DNA from: Phocaeicola faecalis | GTDB lineage: Bacteria; Bacteroidota; Bacteroidia; Bacteroidales; Bacteroidaceae | Assembly (NCBI RefSeq): GCF_021730445.1 | Contig: NZ_JADNRM010000001.1 | Coordinates: forward strand, 821,004-885,003 | Length of the DNA stretch: 64,000 nucleotides | Direction: 5' to 3' | Notes under the pieces: generated by a model | What the model was told of the DNA's origin: nothing | The model's database searches: none | The model's input: the letters and a program-made list of their open reading frames with translations, nothing else | Shown: in pieces, positions 53,800-63,001 of the stretch | Layout: every line of letters starts with the position of its first letter | How positions within the stretch are numbered: the first letter of the stretch is position 1 | Made by a program: the position numbers and the translations under genes

Positions 53800-55317
53800 T
53801 TAATTGCTCCATCCCGTATCTACACGTGGCAGGTTGCCGTCACTTGCATAGATTGTGATATAACCGGGACCTGCCGACATTTTTATATGTTGTCCTGAAG
53901 CACGCTTCCCGTCATTCCCACCCAGCGCATTTAGCAAAGCATCATACAAAGGGCGAGTGTTTCTATTTTCCTTCACTTGCAGATGTAAAGTCATATAGTC
54001 TATCTTAGCAGTAGGTTTCTCCACTGCTGTCTGTCCCCACCATCCGTCTGAAACCATTTCGTGAAAAGTGCCATGAGCTTCGAGTATATAGGACAAGTCA
54101 CGTGAATATTCTTTTTTCAAAGAAGTCGATTTTCCATCCAATCCATATTTAGTGCGGAACTCCTGAATGCTTGTTTGAGATACATTCATTTTATCTACCT
54201 TATTGCCGTCCAACATATCCTTTACCCAAGAGACAATACCCTCTATGTCAAAAAATTCGGATGTTACCCCCTCCCTTAAGGGCATAAACAGCCTATCCGG
54301 AATTAGAACAAGATCAAACTGAGGATTTGCCACGAACTTACCTTCCTTGTCTATTAGTCCCCACTTACCGTTTGACTGTACCCAAGCTATCTTATCCATA
54401 AAAACAACAGCTGACTCAAACTGTGGATTGATTTCTATCTTTCCCGATTTATCGACATAACCACACTGTTTTCCCATGACAACAACTGCCAAGTCTGAAT
54501 GGAAGAATGAAGCCCATTTAAACTGTGGATTGATAATAATTTTCCCTTTCGCATCACACCATCCATATGAATCTCCCATCTTTATGACATATCGGTCGCC
54601 ATCCGCTTTCATTTCCGCAAACTGAGGATTAATCACATACTTGCCCGACTTATCAATTACTCCATACATATCACCCGACTTAACAATCGCCTTTCCATCC
54701 AAAAAGAAACCGGCTGCATCAAATTGGCAGTTTATCACGATTTTTCCCTTTTTGTCCACATATCCGTATTTCCAATCCTTATTCTGTACAGCAGCCAGTC
54801 CGTCCGAGAAATTTGATTCGAAAGACATTCCTTCGGGTAAGTCAAAAACTTTCTTACCATCTTTATCAATAACCCAAGTTTTTCCGCTATCATCTACCAT
54901 GACAGCAAGTCCTTCGGCATAGTTATACGCACGACGTACTTTTTTCAAGGTAAGAAGAGAACGTCCCTTCGTATCTATCAGTTCCGGTGCTCCCATAGGC
55001 TTTACTACCCATGCCCTGCCTTCGCAAAAAGCCGTTGCACTATTATACTGAGGACTTATAACATACTTTCCTGATTTGTCTATGAATCCGGCTTTCCCAT
55101 CAACCCACACTTCCGCCAATCCATCCGAAAAGCAGGATGCGTTATTAAATTGGGGGTTAATCACATATTCTCCTTTTGCATTGATATATCCCCAGTTGTC
55201 ACCCTGCTTTACAGGCATCAAGGAGTAATCAATTTCACTATCGTAACCAGAAGAGCAAGAAACAAACAGGACGATGGCCAAGAGCAATCCCATTCCCAAA
55301 TAAGTAAAATGTCTCAT
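53800..55317 (-). CDS. WG-repeat lipoprotein
   Basis: This 505-residue lipoprotein has lipobox FVSC (Cys21). Between about residues 35 and 350 there are roughly ten WG-type repeats of 22-30 residues, each with a core like WGYINAKGEYVINPQF or AGFIDKSGKYVISPQY, forming beta-hairpin units. The C-terminal third (350-505) has no repeats and is of unknown fold. WG-repeat proteins often bind proteins or glycans. It precedes the Sel1/TonB-C gene by 232 bp on the same strand. Confidence 0.82.
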   Translation of the reverse strand: MRHFTYLGMGLLLAIVLFVSCSSGYDSEIDYSLMPVKQGDNWGYINAKGEYVINPQFNNASCFSDGLAEVWVDGKAGFIDKSGKYVISPQYNSATAFCEGRAWVVKPMGAPELIDTKGRSLLTLKKVRRAYNYAEGLAVMVDDSGKTWVIDKDGKKVFDLPEGMSFESNFSDGLAAVQNKDWKYGYVDKKGKIVINCQFDAAGFFLDGKAIVKSGDMYGVIDKSGKYVINPQFAEMKADGDRYVIKMGDSYGWCDAKGKIIINPQFKWASFFHSDLAVVVMGKQCGYVDKSGKIEINPQFESAVVFMDKIAWVQSNGKWGLIDKEGKFVANPQFDLVLIPDRLFMPLREGVTSEFFDIEGIVSWVKDMLDGNKVDKMNVSQTSIQEFRTKYGLDGKSTSLKKEYSRDLSYILEAHGTFHEMVSDGWWGQTAVEKPTAKIDYMTLHLQVKENRNTRPLYDALLNALGGNDGKRASGQHIKMSAGPGYITIYASDGNLPRVDTGWSN

Positions 55318-55349
55318 AATTGTTTTATTGTTGATTTATATTCTATGTT

Positions 55350-56171
55350 TCATTGTTTGACAGGTGCTCTGACTTCTCCGTCAATAGTCAAAGAGCCATC
55401 ATCACGGTTGAATTTCAATGTCATTTCAAGGGGAGCCTCTTCCGGATAATCGGCAAAACGCCGTTGCACTTTTGCATAATCCTTATTTATTTCAATGATG
55501 GAATCAATGACATAATAAGCATCATCCACGCTGCTATAAATGCCATACCCATAACATTCCTGTCCCATAAATTCGTTGTCCTGAGGTGCTTTAATTTTCT
55601 TATACAGGCTCAATCTATAATATAGAGTAGAAAAGTCCTCAACATTCTTATCGGTGTATTCCCATTCGCCATTAAAAGGTTTGTCATCCGGTATCAGATG
55701 AAAAGTATAGTCCATATTCTTGATATAGACAGCCTTTGTTTCAGGATAATAGACTAGCGTATCCACAGACAAATCTTGCCATGTGCCGATTGACACCACC
55801 CTATAAGAATTGTGACCCAAATAGGATACAGAATCTATATCATAGTGATAAATACGGGAAACATTAGAGAAGTCCATCCAACCATAACTCTTTCCATTTC
55901 CACTCGGCAAATCATTGTTCGCAGTAAAAGTCCGTTCGGAAAGGTTAAGTTCCATACTATAGACTATGTCGTCCACCTCCCCCATCTGCCCTCTAAGTGA
56001 AGGATCTTTAATTGCAGACATCTCCCAACTCCCCTCCAAAGGTTCGGAAATATGCTGTTCCAACATGGAAACGATACTATCAGATGCGGTTACAGCATCG
56101 CCTTGCTTCTTGGAGGAGCAAGCTACAAACGCTACCAGCAAACAGAACAACAGGCAGCAGCGCATCATCAT
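55350..56171 (-). CDS. Lipoprotein of unknown function
   Basis: I start at the ATG at 56171 (MMMRCCLLF), which gives a clean lipoprotein signal ending FVAC (Cys18) and a 273-residue protein; the in-frame ATG at 56231 would put a second hydrophobic stretch before it. The body has two similar beta-rich sections, each with GSWEMS or NGEWEYTD and strands consistent with a lipocalin-like layout, but I recognise no known family. It is the first gene of the four-gene secreted cluster, 32 bp before the WG-repeat gene. Confidence 0.6.
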   Translation of the reverse strand: MMMRCCLLFCLLVAFVACSSKKQGDAVTASDSIVSMLEQHISEPLEGSWEMSAIKDPSLRGQMGEVDDIVYSMELNLSERTFTANNDLPSGNGKSYGWMDFSNVSRIYHYDIDSVSYLGHNSYRVVSIGTWQDLSVDTLVYYPETKAVYIKNMDYTFHLIPDDKPFNGEWEYTDKNVEDFSTLYYRLSLYKKIKAPQDNEFMGQECYGYGIYSSVDDAYYVIDSIIEINKDYAKVQRRFADYPEEAPLEMTLKFNRDDGSLTIDGEVRAPVKQ

Positions 56172-56308
56172 TTTTCCTGAAGTATTCCATAAACCGAATG
56201 CGGCAACAAAAACAAGATATTTTTTTTTCATACCCTATCAAGTGCCTCGCCCCTAAAGCACATAACTTTATTATACACGGAAGCGTGGAACTGCAATGCC
56301 ACGTCTTT

Positions 56309-56425
56309 GAATGAAGGTCCTAGGAAAACCTTTGCGAACAGATGTAGTAATAGCAGCCCACGCTATAGCGTGAGAACCACTATGCCTATTCTTGTTCGCT
56401 TTGAAAATTTCCTAGGTTTTCATTC
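56309..56425. repeat. Long imperfect inverted repeat with a central CACGCTATAGCGTG palindrome
   Basis: GAATGAA (56309) faces TTCATTC (56419-56425), CCTAGGAAAA (56319-56328) faces TTTCCTAGG (56408-56416), GCGAACA (56334-56340) faces TGTTCGC (56393-56399), and the 14-bp centre is a perfect palindrome at 56359-56372. No ORF of note is present. It could be a short mobile element or a structured RNA. Confidence 0.65.
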
Positions 56426-56702
56426 GCAAGAGATGAGCATAACGCTTCTTATTTTCTAAAATGTTTTTGGACAGGATTTCCCTATCCGATGCAAAAATAA
56501 TGATTTTTTTAATATACAGTAGCCCAAAACTCATAATTATTTCCCTCAAGGAAGAGAATGAAGCTAGTTTCTTGGGAGGAATGATTGACTAAATCAAAGT
56601 AATCGAGTAGGCTGCAGGGAGAGACATGGCCAAATCTGCCGGAGTAAGCGTCCATTCTTCATTTTTAGATTATGCAAATTAGCAGCGTAGATTTAACAGA
56701 CC

Positions 56703-56919
56703 CACAGGGTTTTCAGATTGACCCGATATTCCGGGTCAAGTCAAAAAGTATGTGGGTATAATATTTGAGAAACATTTAAAGTTTGCAATGCTAAAAACAT
56801 ACATCCTTCCAAAGTATTATAAATCAAGTACATCACACGAACACCTGATTGGACGTCAGCATTGTAACTCATAGTTCACGCTTGTCACTCACAGGGCTTT
56901 CGGATTGACCCGATATTCC
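56703..56919. repeat. Two direct copies of a 30-bp CACAGGG...GACCCGATATTCC motif
   Basis: Bases 56703-56732 and 56890-56919 match at 28 of 30 positions. The first copy continues into GGGTCAA, forming a small hairpin TTGACCC/GGGTCAA. Between 56426 and 56703 I see no other feature. Confidence 0.6.
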
Positions 56920-56944
56920 TTGCGTAAACGCCTTATATACAATA

Positions 56945-56979
56945 AAAAAGAGGAAATTCTTATCGAATTTCCTCTTTTT
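56945..56979 (-). terminator. Intrinsic terminator of tRNA-His
   Basis: A perfect 15-bp stem (56945-56959 with 56965-56979), loop TTATC, with a T-run on the minus strand immediately after the tRNA gene. Confidence 0.88.
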
Positions 56980-56983
56980 GCGG

Positions 56984-57058
56984 GGTGGCAGATGGGACTC
57001 GAACCCACGACATTCAGAACCACAATCTGACGCTCTAACCAACTGAACTACAGCCACC
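56984..57058 (-). tRNA. tRNA-His (anticodon GTG)
   Basis: The minus strand reads GGTGGCTGTAGTTCAGTTGG at the 5' end, with anticodon loop TTGTGGT (GTG) and T-arm GGGTTCGAGTCCC. The extra G at -1 faces C73, as is usual for tRNA-His. One U-U mismatch is possible in the acceptor stem. The 3' CCA is not encoded. Confidence 0.95.
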
Positions 57059-57131
57059 GTATTGGCTTTCCTTTCAAAAGCGATGCAAAGGTAAGGCTTT
57101 TTTTTATATCTGCAAACTTTTTGCCGAAAAA

Positions 57132-58208
57132 TTATTCAAAAAAGTATTCTTTTACCCCTTTATTGTGTATACCAAACAGCTTTCTAGCTCTTATAAGGAA
57201 ACGTTTCATCACACTAAGTTCCTCATTCTTAATCGGTTTATCAAGAAAAGAAGCCGGATAAAGCTCAAAGTTTTTTTTCCCACTTAAATTGGGACGTGAA
57301 GTCCAAACAAATGAATAATCACAGTTAATCAAACGAGTAATCCTGAAAATACGCTGTAATTCCAATTTCACCATAACTCCACCATCCGTATCTTCCTTCG
57401 ACATATTCGATATAAAATTGCCTAAAGAATAAGCAACCACATGCTTGGCGGGAGTATGCTTATCTTGTATGACCTCCATGGGTTGAAGCACATGAGGATG
57501 TGAGCCTATCACATGATCCACCCCCTGGGTTATCATCCAATCTGCCAGGTCCCGTTCCGAACGCTCAGGTAATGAACGATATTCTATGCCCCAATGCATA
57601 CACGCTATAATGACGTCGGGCATCATACGACGCGCCTTAAGAATATCTTTTTTTATTTGTTCCCTATCAATGTAGTTCACCACATTGGGCGGAGTAACTT
57701 CAATGCCGTTTGTCCCATAAGTATAATTAAGCAGAACGATGCGGAAATTATTCTTTTCTATCAATAAAGGATAATCCTCAGACCGCTTGTCTTTATTTAT
57801 ATAGGTACCCGCATGTGGAATATTTAAGGAGTCCAGCATGAAGACAGTGCGCTCCAATCCTCTTTTTCTTCGGTCAAGACAATGATTGTTCGCTGTGAGC
57901 AATACGTCAAAACCGGCCTCTTTGACAGCATACAAATATTCGTCGGGAGCACTAAAAGCCGGATAACCGCTATAGGGCTTGCCTCCCAATGTCACTTCCA
58001 GATTGGCAATGGCCAAATCTGCCGCACTTATCTCCTCTTTTACATGCTTGAAACACGAAGAATAGTCATACGATGATGTCCCCACACGAGCAGCCTCAAT
58101 TTGTGCCTGATGCTGCATCAGGTCTCCTACAAACAACAAGGTTATTTTCTCTTGCGCAGTAAGCGAAAGACTAAAGCACAAACTGAACAGTATAAAAAGC
58201 TGTCGCAT
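57132..58208 (-). CDS. CapA-like metallophosphatase-fold protein
   Basis: I start at the ATG at 58208 (MRQLFILFSLCF, 358 residues), which opens a signal peptide; an in-frame ATG lies 21 bp upstream. The protein matches the CapA/PgsA family: FVGDLMQHQ, ANLEVTLGG, LLTANNHCLDR, HWGIEYRS and VDHVIGSHPHVLQP. In poly-gamma-glutamate capsule systems it serves export or anchoring, but no capB or capC is nearby, so its job here is open. It is the last gene of a mfd-led unit, 83 bp after mfd. Confidence 0.85.
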   Translation of the reverse strand: MRQLFILFSLCFSLSLTAQEKITLLFVGDLMQHQAQIEAARVGTSSYDYSSCFKHVKEEISAADLAIANLEVTLGGKPYSGYPAFSAPDEYLYAVKEAGFDVLLTANNHCLDRRKRGLERTVFMLDSLNIPHAGTYINKDKRSEDYPLLIEKNNFRIVLLNYTYGTNGIEVTPPNVVNYIDREQIKKDILKARRMMPDVIIACMHWGIEYRSLPERSERDLADWMITQGVDHVIGSHPHVLQPMEVIQDKHTPAKHVVAYSLGNFISNMSKEDTDGGVMVKLELQRIFRITRLINCDYSFVWTSRPNLSGKKNFELYPASFLDKPIKNEELSVMKRFLIRARKLFGIHNKGVKEYFFE

Positions 58209-58291
58209 AAAAGAATACGGTTTAAACATTAATGACCGGCAAGATAAAGAGAATATTCGGAAACACCAAATATTCCGCTACGTCCCGCGTA

Positions 58292-61200
58292 TCACAGGCT
58301 CACTATTTCTTGCAAAATGCTGACGGCCGTTTCTACTGTCTCCACATTCTTTATAACCATACTGCGTTTACCATTCTGCTCACGAAGATTACAATAACGG
58401 GGATTCTTACCCATATAATCAATCACTTTTCCAAAAGCTGCGCTCTGATAATAAGGGCTGTCAGGGTTACTCACAAAAAACAGCGTCATCCGTCCGGCTT
58501 TCAGAAAAACCTTTTCTGCACCCAAGCGCTTTGCCATCCGGCGCAACGGAACAATGCGAAGCAATTCCTGACCTTCACGCGGAACCTTTCCGAAACGGTC
58601 TTCCAAACGGGATTTGAACGCAAGCACATCTTTATCCAGCTCCAAACCATCCAATTCACGATAGAGCAACATACGTTCGCTACTGCTGGGAATGTATTCA
58701 TTGGGAAATAATAACTCCAAGTCACTTTCCACCAAGCACTCATCCACAAAGTTTTCGCCACTTATTTTCTCCTCACCTGCCGCTTGCAGCTCTTCGGCAT
58801 AAAGGTCTGCAAATTCATCCTCTTTCAACTCTTTCACAGCCTCAGCCAGAATCTTCTGATACGTCTCGTATCCCAAATCAGCGATGAAACCGCTCTGTTC
58901 AGCGCCCAACATATTTCCTGCGCCACGAATATCCAAGTCTTGCATGGCAATGTGGATGCCGCTACCCAAATCACTAAAATTCTCTATAGCCTGCAGGCGG
59001 CGTTTAGCTTCGGGAGTCAACGAAGTGAGTGGAGGAGCCAATAAATAACAAAATGCCTTCTTATTGCTGCGTCCCACGCGTCCACGCATCTGATGCAAAT
59101 CACTCAATCCGAAATTCTGTGCCTGATTAATGATAATAGTGTTGGCATTGGGGATATCGATTCCACTTTCAATAATTGTAGTCGCCAACAACACATCATA
59201 ATCATAGTTCACAAAGTCAAAGATTATCTTCTCTAGTTTCTCCGGCTCCATCTGTCCATGCCCGATACAAACACGGCAGTCCGGAATGTTCCGTTTAATC
59301 ATAGCCTCCAGCTCCACCAAATTTTGGATTCTATTATTGACAAAAAACACCTGACCGTTACGACTCATCTCAAAGTTAATTGCTTCAGTAATAATCTCTT
59401 CATTGAACGTATGCACCTCAGTCTGGATAGGATAACGATTGGGAGGGGGAGTCTGTATCACAGAAAGGTCACGCGCTCCCATCAGTGAAAACTGCAACGT
59501 ACGCGGAATAGGAGTAGCTGTCATGGTCAAGGTATCAACATTTACTTTTATCTGGCGAAGTTTTTCTTTCACACTGACTCCGAATTTCTGTTCTTCATCT
59601 ATAATCAGCAGTCCTAAATCCTTGAATTTTATACTCTTACCGATAATCTTATGCGTACCGATCAAAATATTAATTTTACCGTCTTCCAGTTCTTTTACGA
59701 TGCGCGAACTATCTTTTGCACTGCGGGCACGGCTCAAATAATCCACCTTACAAGGAAAATCTTTCAACCGTTCGCGAAAAGTCTGAAAGTGCTGATACGC
59801 CAATACGGTAGTCGGTACAAGTACCGCCACTTGTTTGTTGTCCGCCACAGCCTTAAAAGCAGCACGTACTGCAATTTCCGTTTTTCCAAAACCAACATCC
59901 CCGCACACCAAGCGGTCCATCGGACGTTCGCTTTCCATATCAGCTTTTACATCCTGAGTCGTTTTAAGTTGGTCGGGAGTATCTTCATAAATAAAGCTAG
60001 CCTCCAGCTCATGCTGCAAAAAGCTGTCAGGAGTATAACTGAAACCTTTCTCCTGCTTACGCTGAGAATATAACTTAATCAAGTCACGGGCTATATCTTT
60101 AATCTTAGTCTTGGTGCGTTCTTTCATTTTCTCCCAAGCCCCGGTTCCCAGTTTATTCAGGCGCGGAGTCTCTCCTTCTTTCCCTTTATACTTGGAAATC
60201 TTGTGTAAGGAATGAATGGATACAAAGACAACATCTTCATTTTGATAAACCAATTTGATAACCTCTTGTGTGGTATCACCGTTAGGAATACGCACCAATC
60301 CGGCAAACCTTCCCACTCCATGGTCAATGTGCACCACATAATCCCCCGGTTCAAATTGGCTCAACTCTTTTAGCGTCAATGCCACTTTGCCACTACGGGC
60401 CTTATCACTCCGAAGATTGTATTTATGAAAACGGTCGAATATTTGGTGGTCGGTGAAGAAACAGCTCCGCAGATTATTATCACTAAACCCTTCGTGCAAA
60501 GTCTTATTGACCGGAGTAAATGCTATTTTATCTCCTCGCTCCTCGAAAATGTCTTTCAGTCGATTTGCCTGCTTCTCACTGTCCGTACATATATATAATG
60601 TATAGCCTTGTTCCAGATAATCGGTAAACGTACTGCTTACCAAATCAAAATTCTTGTGGAAAATCGGTTGCGCACTTGTATCAAAGGTCAAGGTTGCCTG
60701 CGGAGTACCTGTAGGCTTATTTCCGAATTCCATTCTTTTGAACTCTACCGCACGGACTGTAAATTCAGCACCATCTATCAACTTTGTCTCCAGACTCATC
60801 AATTCTGTTTTCTCCCCCTCATAAGCGGCCAAGGCCTGTGGAGAAAGAGCCTCATCTCTGACGGATTGAATTCTTTCCCGTACCCACAAGAAATCTTTCA
60901 TAGCCAATACAGCATCCCTTGATATAAACTCAAAAAAGGAAACGCCGCTTCCATCCGTTGATTTTGTCAGCTCCGGTACAATAGCCACGCTTTGTTTCTT
61001 TTCCTTCGAGAGCTGATTCTCAACTTCAAACGTACGGATACTGTCCACCTCATCGCCAAAGAAGTCTATACGATAAGGAAACTCTGAGGCAAAAGAAAAA
61101 ACATCGATAATACTTCCTCTCACTGCATATTGTCCCGGTTCATACACATAATCCACATGCTCAAACCCATAGCCGGTAAGCACTTCTGCGATAAACTCGG

Positions 61201-61657
61201 TATCCACATGTTCACCCACACTCAGCTTCAATGTTTTATCAGTCAGTTCCTCTTGTGAAACAACCTTCTCGGCAAGAGCATCGGGATAGGTCACAATACA
61301 CAGTGTATCACCTTTTTGCAAACGGCTCAATACTTCCGTACGGAGAATCTCATTGGCCGCATCCTTTTGTCCGTACTTGACGGCACGACGATATGAAGAA
61401 GGAAAGAATAAAATATTCTCTTCTCCATTTACTTGCGTCAAGTCATGATAAAAATAACCTGCCTCTTCCTGGTCGCCCAATATAAAGACAAACGTCTGTT
61501 TATTCTCTCTGATAAAGGAGGAAATAAATAAAGGTGCCGCTGAAGCATGTAATCCTCCTAGGAAAATAGTCCTCACCGAGGAATCTTCCAGTAACGCAGC
61601 CAAGCCCGCAGTATTCGGGTGTCCGGCATATATACGTTGTAATTCCGAAATGTCCAT
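58292..61657 (-). CDS. mfd: Transcription-repair coupling factor
   Basis: This 1121-residue protein has the full Mfd layout: UvrB-like N-terminal region (1-350), RNA-polymerase-interacting CarD-like domain (about 430-500, PGDYVVHIDHGVGRF), RecG-like motor with Walker A GDVGFGKTEIA, DEEQ box (LLIIDEEQKFG), QMRGRVGRS motif VI and a C-terminal TRCF domain. It removes stalled RNA polymerase and recruits UvrA to lesions. A minus-strand -7-like TAATTTTG lies at 61678-61685. Confidence 0.97.
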   Translation of the reverse strand: MDISELQRIYAGHPNTAGLAALLEDSSVRTIFLGGLHASAAPLFISSFIRENKQTFVFILGDQEEAGYFYHDLTQVNGEENILFFPSSYRRAVKYGQKDAANEILRTEVLSRLQKGDTLCIVTYPDALAEKVVSQEELTDKTLKLSVGEHVDTEFIAEVLTGYGFEHVDYVYEPGQYAVRGSIIDVFSFASEFPYRIDFFGDEVDSIRTFEVENQLSKEKKQSVAIVPELTKSTDGSGVSFFEFISRDAVLAMKDFLWVRERIQSVRDEALSPQALAAYEGEKTELMSLETKLIDGAEFTVRAVEFKRMEFGNKPTGTPQATLTFDTSAQPIFHKNFDLVSSTFTDYLEQGYTLYICTDSEKQANRLKDIFEERGDKIAFTPVNKTLHEGFSDNNLRSCFFTDHQIFDRFHKYNLRSDKARSGKVALTLKELSQFEPGDYVVHIDHGVGRFAGLVRIPNGDTTQEVIKLVYQNEDVVFVSIHSLHKISKYKGKEGETPRLNKLGTGAWEKMKERTKTKIKDIARDLIKLYSQRKQEKGFSYTPDSFLQHELEASFIYEDTPDQLKTTQDVKADMESERPMDRLVCGDVGFGKTEIAVRAAFKAVADNKQVAVLVPTTVLAYQHFQTFRERLKDFPCKVDYLSRARSAKDSSRIVKELEDGKINILIGTHKIIGKSIKFKDLGLLIIDEEQKFGVSVKEKLRQIKVNVDTLTMTATPIPRTLQFSLMGARDLSVIQTPPPNRYPIQTEVHTFNEEIITEAINFEMSRNGQVFFVNNRIQNLVELEAMIKRNIPDCRVCIGHGQMEPEKLEKIIFDFVNYDYDVLLATTIIESGIDIPNANTIIINQAQNFGLSDLHQMRGRVGRSNKKAFCYLLAPPLTSLTPEAKRRLQAIENFSDLGSGIHIAMQDLDIRGAGNMLGAEQSGFIADLGYETYQKILAEAVKELKEDEFADLYAEELQAAGEEKISGENFVDECLVESDLELLFPNEYIPSSSERMLLYRELDGLELDKDVLAFKSRLEDRFGKVPREGQELLRIVPLRRMAKRLGAEKVFLKAGRMTLFFVSNPDSPYYQSAAFGKVIDYMGKNPRYCNLREQNGKRSMVIKNVETVETAVSILQEIVSL

Positions 61658-61764
61658 ATCTTCGTTTAAGATGGGAACAAAATTAGAGAATTTTCTTTTT
61701 ACTTCCTCTAATTATAACCAACTATTTAATATTTTGCCTACTTTTGCAACTCAATGCTTTAATC

Positions 61765-62949
61765 ATGGAAACAAAAGTAATAAAAAACGCAATTAAAGGA
61801 CACGCACGTATAGATGTAGCTGATGTGCTACGTGGATTAGCAGTAATGGGAATCATTATTCTGCATTCTATCGAACATTTCAATTTCTATTCATTTCCTG
61901 ACACAGCCACTCAGAGTGACTGGCTTAACTTTACGGACAAAGCTATCTGGGATGGATTATTCTTCATGTTCGGAGGAAAAGCTTACGCTGTATTTGCTCT
62001 TCTGTTCGGCTTCAGTTTTTTTATTCAGAACGATAACCAACGTATGCGCGGCAATGATTTCCGGTTACGATTTTGCTGGCGACTCGTTCTTTTATTCCTG
62101 ATAGGCAATATCAATGCCAGTTTCTTCACAGCCGAGGTGCTGGTACTTTACTCACTGGTCGGTTTTATCCTGCCGCTTACCTGCCGGCTAAAAGATAAAT
62201 GGGTATTTCTTTTGGCTTGTGTACTACTGATTCAGCCCTTGCCTCTTTATTATGTAATACGTGCCTGTCTGGATTCGTCTTTTGTCACTCCGGCCATTCC
62301 CACCCGTAGTTTTTGGGATGCTACTTTTGCTGTACAAAGTCACGGTTCATTCCTGGAAACCGTCCGTGTGAATTTATGGGAAGGGCAAATAGCCAGCCTT
62401 GCCTGGGCATGGGACCATGGACGTGTATTCCAAACAGCAGCTTTGTTTTTGTTGGGTATGTTAATCGGACGACGCGGACTATTCCAAAAAGAGCACCTGA
62501 AGGTATGGAATAAAATACTTGCCGGTGCGCTTATCGCATTCTTTCCTTTATACGGATTAGGCAATATGTTGCCGACGTTCATTGTCAACAAATCAATATT
62601 GACCCCCTTGTCACTTATCATCACCTCGCTTTCTAACTTCTCATTTATGCTGGTATTGGTTTCGGGGGTTATCTTTGCATTCTATAATACGAACCTACAC
62701 CATCTTTTAATGAAAATCACTCCTTATGGGAAAATGAGTCTTACCAACTATATTACTCAAAGCATAGTAGGTTCTATGCTATATTATAACTGGGGATTTG
62801 CTCTTCACAACCAGTTTGGTATCACCGTCAGTTGTCTGGCCGGTATCGCGTTCTTCATTTTGCAATTTACATTCTGCCGCTGGTGGATGAGTCATCATTC
62901 ACATGGGCCGATGGAATATATATGGAAGCGTGCTACTTGGTTAAAATGA
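61765..62949 (+). CDS. DUF418-family membrane protein
   Basis: I start at the ATG at 61765 (METKVIKNAI, 394 residues) because a -7-like TACTTTTG at 61739-61746 makes earlier starts unlikely. About ten membrane segments follow; RGLAVMGIIILHSIEHF near the N-terminus, FGGKAYAVFALLFGFSFF and GKMSLTNYITQSIVGS near the C-terminus are typical of the DUF418/acyltransferase-3-like family. Function is unknown. Divergent from mfd. The gene for a helical protein follows 52 bp later. Confidence 0.85.
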   Translation: METKVIKNAIKGHARIDVADVLRGLAVMGIIILHSIEHFNFYSFPDTATQSDWLNFTDKAIWDGLFFMFGGKAYAVFALLFGFSFFIQNDNQRMRGNDFRLRFCWRLVLLFLIGNINASFFTAEVLVLYSLVGFILPLTCRLKDKWVFLLACVLLIQPLPLYYVIRACLDSSFVTPAIPTRSFWDATFAVQSHGSFLETVRVNLWEGQIASLAWAWDHGRVFQTAALFLLGMLIGRRGLFQKEHLKVWNKILAGALIAFFPLYGLGNMLPTFIVNKSILTPLSLIITSLSNFSFMLVLVSGVIFAFYNTNLHHLLMKITPYGKMSLTNYITQSIVGSMLYYNWGFALHNQFGITVSCLAGIAFFILQFTFCRWWMSHHSHGPMEYIWKRATWLK

Positions 62950-63001
62950 GAACTTAAAAGAGCTTTCGGTTGTTTTTACACATAAATAAACAATATAACT
63001 T

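Noticed and set aside
56869-57057. A 62-codon minus-strand ORF
   Set aside because: It runs through tRNA-His and its terminator, so it is a shadow of RNA-coding sequence.
61744-61764. TTG start at 61744 for the DUF418 protein
   Set aside because: It overlaps the -7 element TACTTTTG, so the codon would not be in the transcript.
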